The translations under genes and the position numbers were made by a program. Shown in pieces: positions 36,030 to 46,535 of a stretch of DNA of 64,000 nucleotides. The notes below the pieces were generated by a model, which was given only the letters and a program-made list of their open reading frames with translations, made no database searches and had not been told where the DNA came from. Origin of the DNA: Cryptomeria japonica (Eukaryota; Streptophyta; Pinopsida; Cupressales; Cupressaceae). The first letter of the stretch is position 1. Every line of letters starts with the position of its first letter. The stretch lies in NCBI RefSeq assembly GCF_030272615.1, contig NC_081406.1, positions 192,519,891-192,583,890 on the forward strand. Reading direction: 5' to 3'.

Positions 36030-37400
36030 CAGGATCCTCCTGCAATTGAAGCCTAAAAAGATAGTCTGCAACTACATTAGCTTTACCTGGTTTATCAACG
36101 TAATATCAAACTCTTGCATCAATAGTAACCATTTAGCCAATCTTCATGTAATTGAAGGTTTGTTCATGAGATATCTGATTGTTGTATGATCAATGTGCAC
36201 ATATATATGATATCTTGTGATATACTGCCTGAATTTGTTAAGTGCATATATGACTGCCAACATCTCCTTTTCGGTGACAGTATAATTAAGCTCAGGTCCC
36301 TGCATGTTTTTGCTAATGAAATAAATTGCATTCTCCAAATTGTCAATCTTCTACCCCAAAACTGCTCCTATTGCATAGTTTGATGCATTTGTATGAATAT
36401 GAAAAGGTAATGACCAGTTCAAACCTTTGAGCATTGGTGCTCGAGTCAAGGGATGTTTGAGCTTCAAGAAAGCTTCATGGCATGCAGAGGTCCAATTAAA
36501 CTCCATATCCTTGGTCAAAAGACAATATAAAGGTCCTACAATTTTAATAAAATCCTTAATAAACCTTCTATAATATCCAGCATGACCAAGGAAACTTCGG
36601 ACATCCTTTTGCTTTGTAAGTGCAAGGAGGTTTTGAATGACTTCAATTTTGGTTGGGTCAACTTGTATTCCAGTGATAGAAATATGATGACCAAGAACTA
36701 TGCCTTCCTGCATCATCATAAAGCACTTTTCATTGTTCAATGATAAATTGTAGTCTTCACACCTCTACAAAACTTTCTTCAGATTCTTCAATGCCTCTTC
36801 AAATTCTGAACCATAAGTGGTAAAATCATCCATATAGATCTCCATGTTGTCTTGGGAAATATCTGAAAATATGCTTACTACTGCTCTTTGAAAAGTAGCT
36901 GGAGCATTACACAATCCAAAAGGAAGAACATAATATGCATATGTCCCCCAAGGGCAAGTAAATGTAGTATTTTTCCGATCCTCAGGAGCAATTTGAATAT
37001 GGTTGTAGCCACTGAATCTATCTAGGAATGAAAAGTATCACTTCCTTGCCAAGGAATCTAATACCTGATCCACAAATGGTAATGGAAAATGGTCCTTTCT
37101 AGTTGCTAAGTTCAAAGCTCTGTAATCTACACATACCCTCCATTTACCTCTTTTCTTTGGAACTATGACTAGAGGCGACACTCACTGACCATCCGATATA
37201 GGATAGATAAATCCAACATTTAATAATTTCTGTAGTTCCTCTTTAACCTTCTCGCTTAATGCATGGTTAACTCTTCTTTGTGGTTGTCTAAGCGGTCTAC
37301 AGTTTTCTTTGATATAAATACGGTGGGTACAAACTGTAGGATCAATTCCTTGCATATCTTTGTAATCCCACGCAAAAGTGTGTTGATGACATTTAAGCAA
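36030..37400 (-). pseudogene. Gypsy reverse transcriptase/RNase H, broken
   Basis: RT begins with QRRVNHALSEKVKEELQKLL and GFIYPISD (37400-37182), where TGA replaces an expected Trp codon. The active site reads IYMDDFTTYGSE at about 36820-36850. Thumb and connection follow (36740-36351: GIVLGHHIS, RSFLGHAGYYRRFIKDF). RNase H is at 36338-36144 (YFISKNMQGPELNYTVTEKE, VHIDHTTIRYLMNKP) and continues to a DKPGKANVVADYL motif near 36075. Several stops interrupt it. Confidence 0.9.
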
Positions 37401-38100
37401 TTAAACCAGTGTTAACCTTTGAGTCTCTGTGAGTTGATTATTAATATTCAAATATTTATTTGGATGAACTTCCACTTTGTCAGTAAGATCTACTTGAGAC
37501 GCCTCAAAAAAATGAGAAGTGCAGACTTCCTACGACAACAGGGTATGCAATATATCAATCGCTACAGGAAAATCCGATGTTGTAATATTTGATGTTAACT
37601 CCTGCGACTGCTGCTCTAGATTAAACTGATTTGCCAAAATTTTAGAGAGGATCGAATCATCATCCTGGAGTTGTGTGAATGATTCTCACAATAGGACTAC
37701 CAGGGTCATAATATTTAGGAATTGAAACTTTTCCCAACATAATATCAACCAGTTGACCCATTACATGCACTGTTTGCGGATCCTTTTTCTTTCTGCCAAG
37801 TTTATTTAAACATGCCTATTTTATTCCTTTACCATAAATAGGGACATCCTTAATAGTTTGAAATAATGAAATTTTAACACATGTGTTTCAACTGATCTAT
37901 GATATCAAAATTTATATCCTCTTCCTAAGGAATCTCTTTAGCTTCCAACCTCTGAGGAAATGGGGGTGTTTATTGATTTTGAGGTTTTGGGTTGCTGGGC
38001 TAGATATTTCCTTTTCCTTTTGTATCTCAGTTATAACTGGAGGGGACAGGTTAGGTAAAGTTGTCTCGAATCTAAGGTGAATATCACTTATAGAAAGAGA
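37401..38100 (-). pseudogene. Gypsy protease region, mostly lost
   Basis: Only VHVMGQLVDIMLGK and IPKYYDPGSPIV (about 37660-37780) are recognisable. These flank the aspartic protease in Athila/Tat-type polyproteins. I do not find the expected Asp-(Thr/Ser/Leu)-Gly catalytic triplet after them, and the frames between 37650 and 37400 are unreadable, so the core may be deleted. Confidence 0.45.
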
Positions 38101-39620
38101 ATAAGTTGGATATTGATTAGGATCAGTTGAATAAACATGATGTTGCTGCTGCGACTAGCTTTTAGGATTTGGCATGGGTTGAGTGGGAAGTTGTGTATGT
38201 TTAGGTGGAACGGTATTGGCAGCTAGAGGAGGCATTATAGCAGGCTGTTGTGGCTGGTGCTGAGGTTGTTGATAACCAGATGACTGGTTTGTCCATTGTT
38301 GACCTCCTCTCCATTGAGGGGTAGGTTGCCAATTCCCTTGGAATGATTGCCATGGTCCCTGAGACTAAGACCAATTTCCTTGTGGTTGCTGCCACTCGGG
38401 AGTTTGATTGGCAAAATTTTGCCCTTGGCCTTGAGGATTATACCAAATTTGATAATTTCCAAAATTTTGAGCATATGGAGATTGCCATTGATTATTTTGT
38501 GCATAGGAATTTCCACAATAACCAAAAAAAGAAAGTGGATCAGGAGGCATACCTTGTATTGGAAAATTTAGCCTCCTTTGAGAAACATAGAAAACTTGTT
38601 CATCATCTCCTTGTACTGTCTTGAAATCAGGAACTTCAAGATTTGCAACCATCTTACATTTGCAGTCTCTTTTCTTTTGTCTACAATATGGGCATAATTC
38701 TACAAGGATTGCATCAGCTTCCTCATGCTTCTTCTTATCTTGAAGTGTGTCTAACTGAGTAGCCAAATTGTTTATGATATCCTCCTTAAAATCCTTCAAA
38801 AGGTGGCTAAGCTCCTTTCGAGAAACTCCATTACTGGATGTTGATGAGTAAATTCCCGGCTTGAAACACCTACTCTTCTTAGAAGAAGATCTAGAATATT
38901 TTTGACAGATTTGACCAATGTCATTCCATGTTGCTTGTGTTATATCATCACCTCCCATAAGGTCCAAAGCATCTGTGCATTCATCACTGATTCCCCTTAA
39001 AAATATTAACTTAAGAGAATCTTCATTTAGAGTACTATGCTTGGACTTCTTGACACTGAATACAAATCTCTCTAGATAATCTTCTAGACTCTCATCTTCC
39101 TTCTGTGTCATTCTAAAAATATCATCCCCATGGTGGTTAGTCCCTCTACAATAACATTTATATTTAACGAGAAACAACTGTTTCATCTCATCCCATGTAG
39201 TGATTGTACTACTCCCTAGACTCATAAACCATCTCAAAGCTGATTCTTTTAAAGTGGTAGGAAATATTTTGAGTCTATGGGCATCTGTAGTATAATCATA
39301 ACTCCTATAGAGGACATGAAATTCAAAAAAGAAAGTGTCGGGATCCTATGTCACTAATCCATAAAATTTAGGAAGAGAAGAAGCGGGAATGTTCTTGAGA
39401 TTAGCATTATCATGCAAATCAGAAATAGGGAACTCAAATGTTGGGTTCATAGGTGGAGGTGCATCAATCAACATTTTTGCATAGGCATCAAGAATCTGTG
39501 CATCCACGTCATAGCCCATTTCCTCAATCCAAATCTTTCATGGCTTAACTGCTTCCATAAGTGTTTCATCCTTCTTCACCATGAAACATATGTTGGTTGA
39601 ATATTTTTATACAATATGCT
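38101..39620 (-). pseudogene. Gypsy gag with Q/N-rich tail
   Basis: The 290-codon frame 39237-38365 matches Retrotrans_gag: MRWFMSLGSSTITTWDEMKQ, FRMTQKEDESLEDYLERF and LIFLRGI. It then has a Cys-rich motif (CPYCRQKKRDCKCK) and a long Gln/Asn/Tyr/Gly/Pro-rich segment (QNNQWQSPYAQNFGNYQIW) running on in broken frames to about 38200. Gag packages element RNA; the low-complexity tail may aid self-assembly or RNA binding. Upstream codons to about 39600 belong to the same gag in other frames. Confidence 0.85.
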
Positions 39621-39690
39621 CAGGTACCCTTACCCTAGACCTCATAGATTTCTGGAATGCCTTGAAATATCCCCAAACTTTATCATCTCT

Positions 39691-40636
39691 CTAGCTTCCT
39701 AAAGCAGCAATTGATTGTTTCAATTGTCTCTCTACCCGGATGTCAAATGCCCATTGCCTTTTACCAAAACTGGGTGTATCATTCATGAAAAATAACATCA
39801 AGCTAACTATCAAGTTACCAGACCAGAAGGTACCCTTCTTTTCTCCCTTAATCTTTTGTAGGTTTATTAACAACTTATCTAACATCCAACCACATAAATC
39901 TGATTTCACATCCTCTCTCATTATTTTGTATGCAACTAAAATGCAGGAACTAGAAACAAAATTCAGTCGGTTTGACTGAGTTACCTTATACCCAATGATC
40001 ATGCTACCAAATCTGATGTTAATAGTGCTCACTCTTATAGATCTCCTATCTGTTGTCGCGTCGGTGATCTTGTTCATGAAATCATTCGAAACCTTCTTGT
40101 CTGGATGTTTCCCAACTGATGGTAAACCTGTGATTGACTGGATGAATTCCTTGGTGATCTTGTAAGGTCTGTATAACCATATAAATTCCCCATGTACTCT
40201 ACTCAAAACATACCAGATTATCTCATCTTCAAATTTCAGAATATCCCGAATACTGGTAAACCCTAAGTCTTCAATATGCTTGTATGCCGATTTGATCTTT
40301 CCAGATTCTCCCATCAGCTCACTCATATACATGCCCTTTATTTTAGAAGTTCCCAAGTCCTCAACGTGATAGTGAATATATTCCCTAACATCTTCTACAT
40401 AGACAAATCCCTCTGGAATGCGAGAAAATGCTCCAACCGAATCTTCCAAGGTAGCCACATGTGGATACCGCTTGAAAATTGGCTCGGGGCAGTCCTTGAC
40501 CTCTACTACAGTCGGGTTTGCAACAAAAATAGGAATAGATGATGATCCTGCTTCCACGTTTAAAGATAAATACCTTTTGATCGCTCTCAGTGAAAACCTT
40601 CAACAAATTCTTCCAGACGCCAGTGAAATCGCTCAA
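39691..40636 (-). pseudogene. Gypsy accessory ORF1 (upstream of gag)
   Basis: The 288-codon frame 40557-39691 has no zinc finger or protease motif. It holds VYVEDVREYIHYHVEDLGTS, FIWLYRPYKITKEFIQSITG, LPSVGKHPDKKV and WAFDIRVERQLKQSIAALGS. The ITGLP..G stretch is shared with ORF3 (VTGLPQEG) of the same element. Extra ORFs before gag are known in the Ogre/Tat branch of Gypsy. It may be only the N-terminal part of a longer gag precursor. The upstream 40636-40385 frame is a shadow except near its start. Confidence 0.6.
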
Positions 40637-40838
40637 GAAGAAATCTGATTGCTTTGAATTGCCTTTGATCGCTCTTAGTCGCTCTTAGTCGCTTTGAAGT
40701 TGCTCTGAATGCAAGGTGATCAATAATGAAGTCAATTCAAACTTTTAACCTTTGAGAAAAACCCTAATCTTCCATTGACATAAATGACTGTCGGTGAAAG
40801 ATACCAGATCTCGCACATAACATATCCATGTCGGATAA

Positions 40839-42098
40839 TCATCTCCAATATCTGGAACATCTTCCAAAACCTCTTCCTAGGGCATATGCAACATCTTCAT
40901 GAATTTTGCCTACCCCTAAGGCATCTGCTTCAGTTACCGGATGAGCTACCTGCTGGTGTAGGAGCAACCTCCTCTGCTGGATAAGTAACCAGGACATTTC
41001 CATCTGATGATTGCTCTTCAGTCTTCCTAACCCATCTTTGAGTATGATCTTGTTGGATTTCACTAACCTTCTCTTTCCCTTTCTTATTGATTCTCCATTA
41101 CCAACCGATGAATTTATGCTTCTATAGAATTTAGCAATATGTCCAACCTCATTACATGCATAATATGTAACATTGTTCTTTTGAATTGCTTTGCTAAAAC
41201 TAGTAAAATTGCTTGACCTACACTAATTAGCCATATGTCCAAATTTTTCAGATACATAGCATTTAACATTCATTCTACAATCTTCTGTCTTATGACCATA
41301 CTTATTGCATTTAGAACATTTACCAGGAGCAGAATCAGTTTGATTTGCTCTATTTCTACATCATCTAGCCATGTGACCAAATCTGTTGCAAACAAAACAT
41401 CTACCATTGAATTTATAAGCATTAAATTGCCTTACCGGTGCCTTATGGTTTTGATCTTCATTAGCAATACCATAACTCTGTCCTTGCTCAAATCCAAGTC
41501 CATTGGAATCTCCAATCTATCTTTGTCTCTTCAATAACTCATCTAGCTGTGCTGAGCTAATCTTGAATTTTTCTTTATACTCACTTGCAGTAGTTAGATC
41601 GTCTCTCAGAATTATCATTTGTCTCTCAAGTTCTTGTTCATTACTCTGGGATTGTACTAAATTAGTTCTCAACATATCATTCTCATGAACCAACCTACCA
41701 CATTCTTCAAATTTGTTCTTCAGGGATACAATAAGATTTTCTTCATTTTTCTTTCTGTCCTCAATCTCCTTAGACATTCTCATAGTTATAACTTGCATTT
41801 CATTTTTCATAACCATGTTCTCCTGACTCAATTTCTGACATTGTTCCTTAAGTGCATCTTTCTCTTCGTCATCCTGACTTTGCAAAAGTCCCTTTCTCCT
41901 AGCTTGAACAAATGATAGCCTCTCTTGTAGGACAAGAATGAATTCCTTAGCAGAATTCAATTCATCTTGTAGCTTTAAGTTCTTCAACCTTTCAGCATCA
42001 TAATCTTCAAGTGCCATCTCAAGTTTCTTCTCCAAAGCCATGTCCATGGATTCCAGATTCAGGATCTTCCTCAAGCTGTTAAACTTCCTCTGAGGCAC
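40839..42098 (-). pseudogene. Copia C gag: coiled coil plus four zinc knuckles
   Basis: From the primer site the frame runs on as a long charged helix (to 41517; KKLEMALEDYDAERLKNLKL, LSQENMVMKNEMQ), a predicted coiled coil of about 170 residues. Past a stop there are four CCHC-type knuckles: CFVCNRFGHMAR.C, CSKCNKYGHKTEDC, CYVSEKFGHMAN.C (second Cys is Ser) and YACNEVGHIAKFY (first and last Cys are Tyr). Knuckles 1 and 3 each hold a stop before the last Cys. The usual N-terminal UBN2 gag domain is not seen between primer site and coiled coil. Gag binds and packages element RNA. Confidence 0.75.
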
Positions 42099-42100
42099 AA

Positions 42101-42113
42101 GGCTCTTATACCA
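42101..42113 (-). other. Primer-binding site of Copia C
   Basis: The minus strand TGGTATAAGAGCC, two bases after the LTR, matches initiator Met-tRNA with one change. Confidence 0.85.
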
Positions 42114-42115
42114 AT

Positions 42116-43064
42116 TGTTGGGATCCAATAACACTGAGAGGGGGGGGGGGGGGGGTGAATCAGTGTTATACCTGAATGATTAATTTTAGCCTTATTAAAA
42201 CATGCATACACCAACCGGTAATACAGATACATACAAAATTGAAAGAAGTAGAGAAACCAATAAAACAATCACATAAATGAGAACCATAACACACAAAATT
42301 ATACGTGGAAAACCTCAAAGAGGAAAAACCACAGTGGGATTTGTGACCCACAATATCAATCCACTGGCCATATGAAGAGATATTACAAAATATGAGGGGC
42401 CTGCACTTGTAGGAAGTCTTACAACTTAGAGCACACTACTCAATCACAAAAGGAGCCTCACTGACTACATATAAATCGAGAATACAATTCGAAGAAGTGT
42501 TGAACTGCTAAGATAGCATCCTCTATGTCTGAATACAGTTTCGGTTTAAGCTCTATATGTTCCGGTCTGAAACCCTAAACCCTTTACTGGAATAACCCTT
42601 AAATGAATTTCCTCACATACATAATCTCTCTGATATATTTCGCATCATATTACATTCGCATATCCATAATTTTCTATCTCATTGCCATATCAAAATGATC
42701 TAATCCAACTGACCTATGTACCCTATATAGCTTATCATGCCTTATGTCGGCTTATAAAGATATATACAATATCAAATTACATGTCGACCAGATAACATAA
42801 ATGCATAAATATTAAAACCAATTGCCGATGCCGGATCCAAGAGATCTCGACCTCCAATATCGATAACCTTTTACTAAACCATGTCAGTCGGCATTAGCGG
42901 TAACCAAAGAAATCCTTCTATCTTGCTGGTGCCGGTGTCGGTGTAGTGTTTGTGAAGTGCCTGCCGATACACAACTGAACCAAAACATGAAGTCGGAACA
43001 CAATACCACGTTGCCATTAATGAAAACATAGTGAAACCAACCAATTGAGTGTCAATTGCCAACA
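42116..43064 (-). repeat. 5' LTR of Copia C
   Basis: The ends are TGTTGGGATCC and TTGCCAACA, giving a perfect 6-bp terminal inversion (TGTTGG/CCAACA). It has a 17-base G-run just inside the left end (42139-42155), followed by TGAATCAGTG, and the ATACGTGGAAAACC / GGAAAAACCACAGTGGG phrases shared with the LTRs of A and D. Confidence 0.9.
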
Positions 43065-43340
43065 TTTAAAAGATAGAACATACAAGCATACATATATATC
43101 TATTTTCATTAATCTTAACACTTATACATTCACACATGATATTACCTATGATAATCCGCATGGCAACAAGAATAATAGGTCAAAACAATACAAGATTTAA
43201 TGGGTTTAGTTATCATCCAGAATGCACATAGTCAAACTTTAATACATCACATGACTCAAACACTATCCCAATATGCAACTTAAAACATGGCAAAAACTTA
43301 TCAGTTATAGGAATAAAAGAGCTAATATTTCATCTCATCA
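43065..43340 (-). repeat. Fragment of the Gypsy 5' LTR
   Basis: Near-identical to 31511-31789, ending ATCTCATCA. The rest of this LTR is missing on the left, where Copia C begins. It marks the outer end of the Gypsy element. Confidence 0.9.
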
Positions 43341-44418
43341 GCTTGAAATATCTCCTCAATACCTTTCTAATGCCATAAGAATCACGAAAAATCTAAGATT
43401 GCGGTAAAATTTATGATCTTGGAACCAAAAATGGCGATCTAACTTCAAATAGCAATCATAGACACCAAATAGTAGAATCTAGGAAAATTACTTGCTCCAC
43501 TAGAAAGTACATTGAATTAGCTTTTTGATTATATATTTAAAAAAAAAAAAGACATTATCACAAAAATTTATGATGATTTTTTTAATCTTGGTAAATTTTC
43601 TAAAAATAGAAAAAAAATAACAGCCAAGAGATAAGCCCTGGGGTGCCTAATGATCGACATTGACACTGACAATTTTAAACAAAATTCACCAATTGCCTAC
43701 TTCTAGCAGCACAATGATAGTTGCGAAGTTTGGAGGTGGCATGTCAATGATCACGTCACTTGAGGGTTTAAAGTACCACTTTGGTGATAAGACCACAAGT
43801 TTATGATTGAAGCAACTGAGCACTAAATACAAACCAAATCGACAAGCAAACCCAAATTTTTATTATAAAACTAGATAACGTGACAACTGACCAACAAAGA
43901 TCTAACCAAGTTTATAAAACATGAAAATATTGTACACTGCTTACACCAAAAAAATATATCAATTTGATGCCATAGAAGATTCCATAAACAATGATCCAAA
44001 TGTAGATTTTGACTACTGGTGCTCGTATCAGCACAAACAAGTACAAATCTATATGTTTGTATGAAAAAATATTGGCTAGAAAATAAACCTCTGATACCCT
44101 TGAGATATAAGTGTCTAATTTTGATGATTTGACAAAAATATTTAGGTTTTTAGACCTTTTGGATGTAATGGAAAGGTCTCTTTTGGCCCAAAATGCTCTA
44201 AAAATTAAGCTACCTCCTAGATTTGGCAACCCTCACCCAACTTCAAATCCTTGTAGATATGGTCTTGTATGTCATATTTTGATGAAATAAAAAATAAAAG
44301 TGAGTTTCTTTAATACTTTGGATTCAACCATGAAGTCCTTATAACCCCAAAAGGTACCCAAAAAAATCTTTAAGCTTGATTATGTCCCTTAGATTTGAGA
44401 AGGTGTTTACAAAATTGG
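43341..44418. other. Spacer, no gene recognised
   Basis: No protein motif on either strand. The 105-codon minus frame at 43912-44229 has no recognisable pattern. Confidence 0.5.
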
Positions 44419-44622
44419 AGCTTTGATACCATTTGAGAGATGATTATGAACTCCCTCCACCCCAAAATCAATTGTAAAATAAAAATAACCTTCCACAAGA
44501 GAGAATGGCAAGAATATATTACTTTATTATGGATAAAATATTGATTTGATTGAATATGAAATGCAAATATGATGACTTGCTTATAAAGAAAAGGTTGAGA
44601 GATAGGATTAGACAAGATGTCT
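44419..44622 (-). mobile_element. LTR-like relic with primer-site complement
   Basis: The complement of an initiator-Met primer site (AGCTTTGATACCA, about 44420-44432) is followed, after a few bases, by TGATTATGAACTCC. The sequence then matches the relic at 21560-21750 in order and spacing. The match stops near 44622, where the proline-rich frame starts. Confidence 0.5.
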
Positions 44623-45421
44623 ACCCTCCATTCTATCTCATGATTCCATCCCCTCCACTCCATCTCAAGAAAAAATAATCCCTCCATCCAATGCTCTCCT
44701 GCCATCTCAAGAAAAAATAATCCCTCCATCCAATGCTCTCCTGCCATCTCAAGATATAATCATCCCTTCCACTCCACCACATGATCCTATCCCAAGTAAA
44801 GATCAAAGTATTCCTTCATATCCATGTCATGATACCAATCCATCTCACGATCCTAATATTTCCCCTAATGCCCCACAAGATCCCAATCCTACACAAGATC
44901 ACATCATCCCTATCCAAGCTGTCCATGAATCCCATACCTATCAACTTGGCTCTTCCACTTTCATTCACTCTGGTCTCCTCCAAGAGATTACAATCCCTTG
45001 CACATCATATCCCCCTCAAAGTGGACTCACATCTTGTTTCCAAACTAATAAGTATCCTATTGGAAAAAGAATCTATGAAAAAATGAAGTATCAAGGCAAA
45101 GGGTTAGGCCTCCATGAACAAGGCATATTGGAACCCCTTCAAGTCAAAGAAAATGAAATTTCATATGGTAGTGGCTACAAATCTCATGCTCAAGATGTTG
45201 GTATATCTTCCATCCCTCCTAAATCCAAAATCTCTTCGTATAAATCAATTTCACACCATTCCCCAACTTCCAAACCCCTTTTGGGTCCTTGTGTCCTAAA
45301 GTCAATTCCTTCCTCATCCACATCCAGTTTGGGTCCTTATGTTCCAACGCTAAACCCTTCATCCCTTCCATCCATCTTGGGTCCTTACATCCATCACTCC
45401 ATCACCTCAAATGATACCTAA
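44612..45421 (+). pseudogene. Open frame with Pro/Ser repeats and G-patch-like motif
   Basis: An uninterrupted 269-codon frame between TAG at 44609 and a TAA at 45419. Its first ATG is only at 45083, so it is probably part of a larger polyprotein or an exon. It starts with two exact 14-residue repeats (PSQEKIIPPSNALL), then irregular PxHDP/PxQDP units to about 44890. A G-patch-like segment follows: KRIYEKMKYQGKGLGLHEQG, then ILEP and SYGSGY (45060-45180). The tail repeats SxLGPY(V/I) three times. G-patch-like motifs near gag/protease are known in some Gypsy polyproteins, and I infer a Gypsy origin. An RNA-processing G-patch protein is the alternative. Confidence 0.5.
44661..44744 (+). repeat. 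42-bp perfect tandem duplication
   Basis: CATCTCAAGAAAAAATAATC...CTCTCCTGC is repeated exactly (44661-44702, 44703-44744), and the first eight bases start a third copy. The unit is a multiple of three and keeps the reading frame of the proline-rich ORF. Confidence 0.95.
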
Positions 45422-46429
45422 TCAAGATCAACAAAGGTACACTTCCTTGAATTCCTTTCATGATTTCTTTGTATTTTGTGTTTGTTGTATGCAAGTGAAC
45501 ACCCTAATCATTTTCTTGTCGTCAACATATTTAACAATGTGTTACCATCTACTTACAATGAATTTTTGGACTAATAAATTGACATAGATACAACTGCATG
45601 AATTCGTGATAGTCTTTCATTCTTATTACCAAGACACCATCTATGTTAGAGGCACAAATTCTCTCAAATACACAGGACATACCACACCATGTATTCTATT
45701 CATCTCCTCAATGACAAACATATTGTTAGACATCAAGTTGACATCAAAGACAACACATATTTCCAACAAGGTGATGATGATAGCGCACCCTTTTACCATC
45801 ATCTTAGGATGCAACTATGATATTCATTAAGGAGTTTGCATGGATCAAGGTCAGTTATCAACGAACATGAATTTAAAACAAGGTATCTTGTAAGGATTAA
45901 ATTTCCAAACTAACACATTTAATTAGGCAATATGTTGATAAACATAAGCATGTTTAACCAAAATAATTATAATGCATATATAAGCATTCAAGAGTAATAT
46001 TTCTAACATCTTTAAAATAATTATGCTCCATTATGAAAACAAAAAATATTGTGAATATCCAAGTTCCTTTCACTAATTAGGAGTGGCACAAAGATCTATA
46101 ATATTTATATACAATGATATCAACTACCTCTTCCAATAAAAGATCATCATAGTATTTATTAGTTCAACATTAGATTTTCGTATTGAGTAACCAACTTTAT
46201 GATCTAAAATTCATCGCTTGGCTCTAATTAGCCTAGCACTTCCTAGAAGTGATATATAGCTAACTATTTGTAGAATATAAAGAGGATTCATACCTAAAAT
46301 GTCCTAAAATTGCACCCCTTGTAATTTTTGACTGCATTTGGGTCTTTGCCTTAGTGTTTGCGCCCCTTGGCCTGTTCAAAGACCTGAATATGCTCATGCA
46401 CATCAAAAACACATTGCAATTCAACCTTG
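45422..46429. other. Spacer, no recognisable gene
   Basis: Short frames only, no motif. AT-rich from 45880 to 46200. Confidence 0.5.
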
Positions 46430-46535
46430 CACTTTGCCTGCACCTTGATCCTGCCCCAAAATAGGGCAGGACCAGGGCGTGGCACCCTAGGATCCACTGG
46501 GACCAGGGCATGGCGCCCTGGGATCCCCTATTTGG
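46430..46535. repeat. GC-rich 30-bp tandem pair with palindrome
   Basis: GGACCAGGGCGTGGCACCCT recurs 30 bases later as GGACCAGGGCATGGCGCCCT. Each copy can fold (CAGGGC...GCCCTG). Sharp GC-rich island in AT-rich DNA. Confidence 0.8.

Larger units (their letters stand above)
40790..43064 (-). mobile_element. Copia element C, 5' LTR and gag part only
   Basis: Minus-strand order: LTR (43064-42116), primer site, coiled-coil/zinc-knuckle gag, then an abrupt end near 40790, where Gypsy leader sequence begins. The right LTR end abuts Gypsy LTR sequence at 43065. Copia C therefore inserted into the Gypsy 5' LTR. A later deletion removed its pol and 3' LTR together with the rest of that Gypsy LTR. Confidence 0.8.
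30660..43340 (-). mobile_element. Ty3/Gypsy element (Athila/Tat-like) with accessory ORFs
   Basis: Minus-strand order: fragment of 5' LTR (43340-43065), interrupting Copia C, accessory ORF1, gag, decayed protease region, RT, RNase H, integrase, accessory ORF3, polypurine tract, 3' LTR (ends 31789). RT-before-integrase order places it in Ty3/Gypsy. RT phrases such as RSFLGHAGYYRRFIKDF and LLNVGFIYPISD are typical of the Athila/Tat branch, and no chromodomain follows the integrase. All coding parts carry stops or shifts. The left LTR end (about 30660) is approximate. Confidence 0.85.

Noticed and set aside
30658-43350. CTTGAAA near 30658 and 43342 as a Gypsy target duplication
   Set aside because: The copies do not sit directly against matching TG and CA LTR ends, and the left LTR end is not defined.
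44370-44747. Minus-strand frame with repeated AGEHWMEGLFFLEM
   Set aside because: It is the antisense of the 42-bp duplication; the plus-strand frame with the G-patch-like motif is the better reading.
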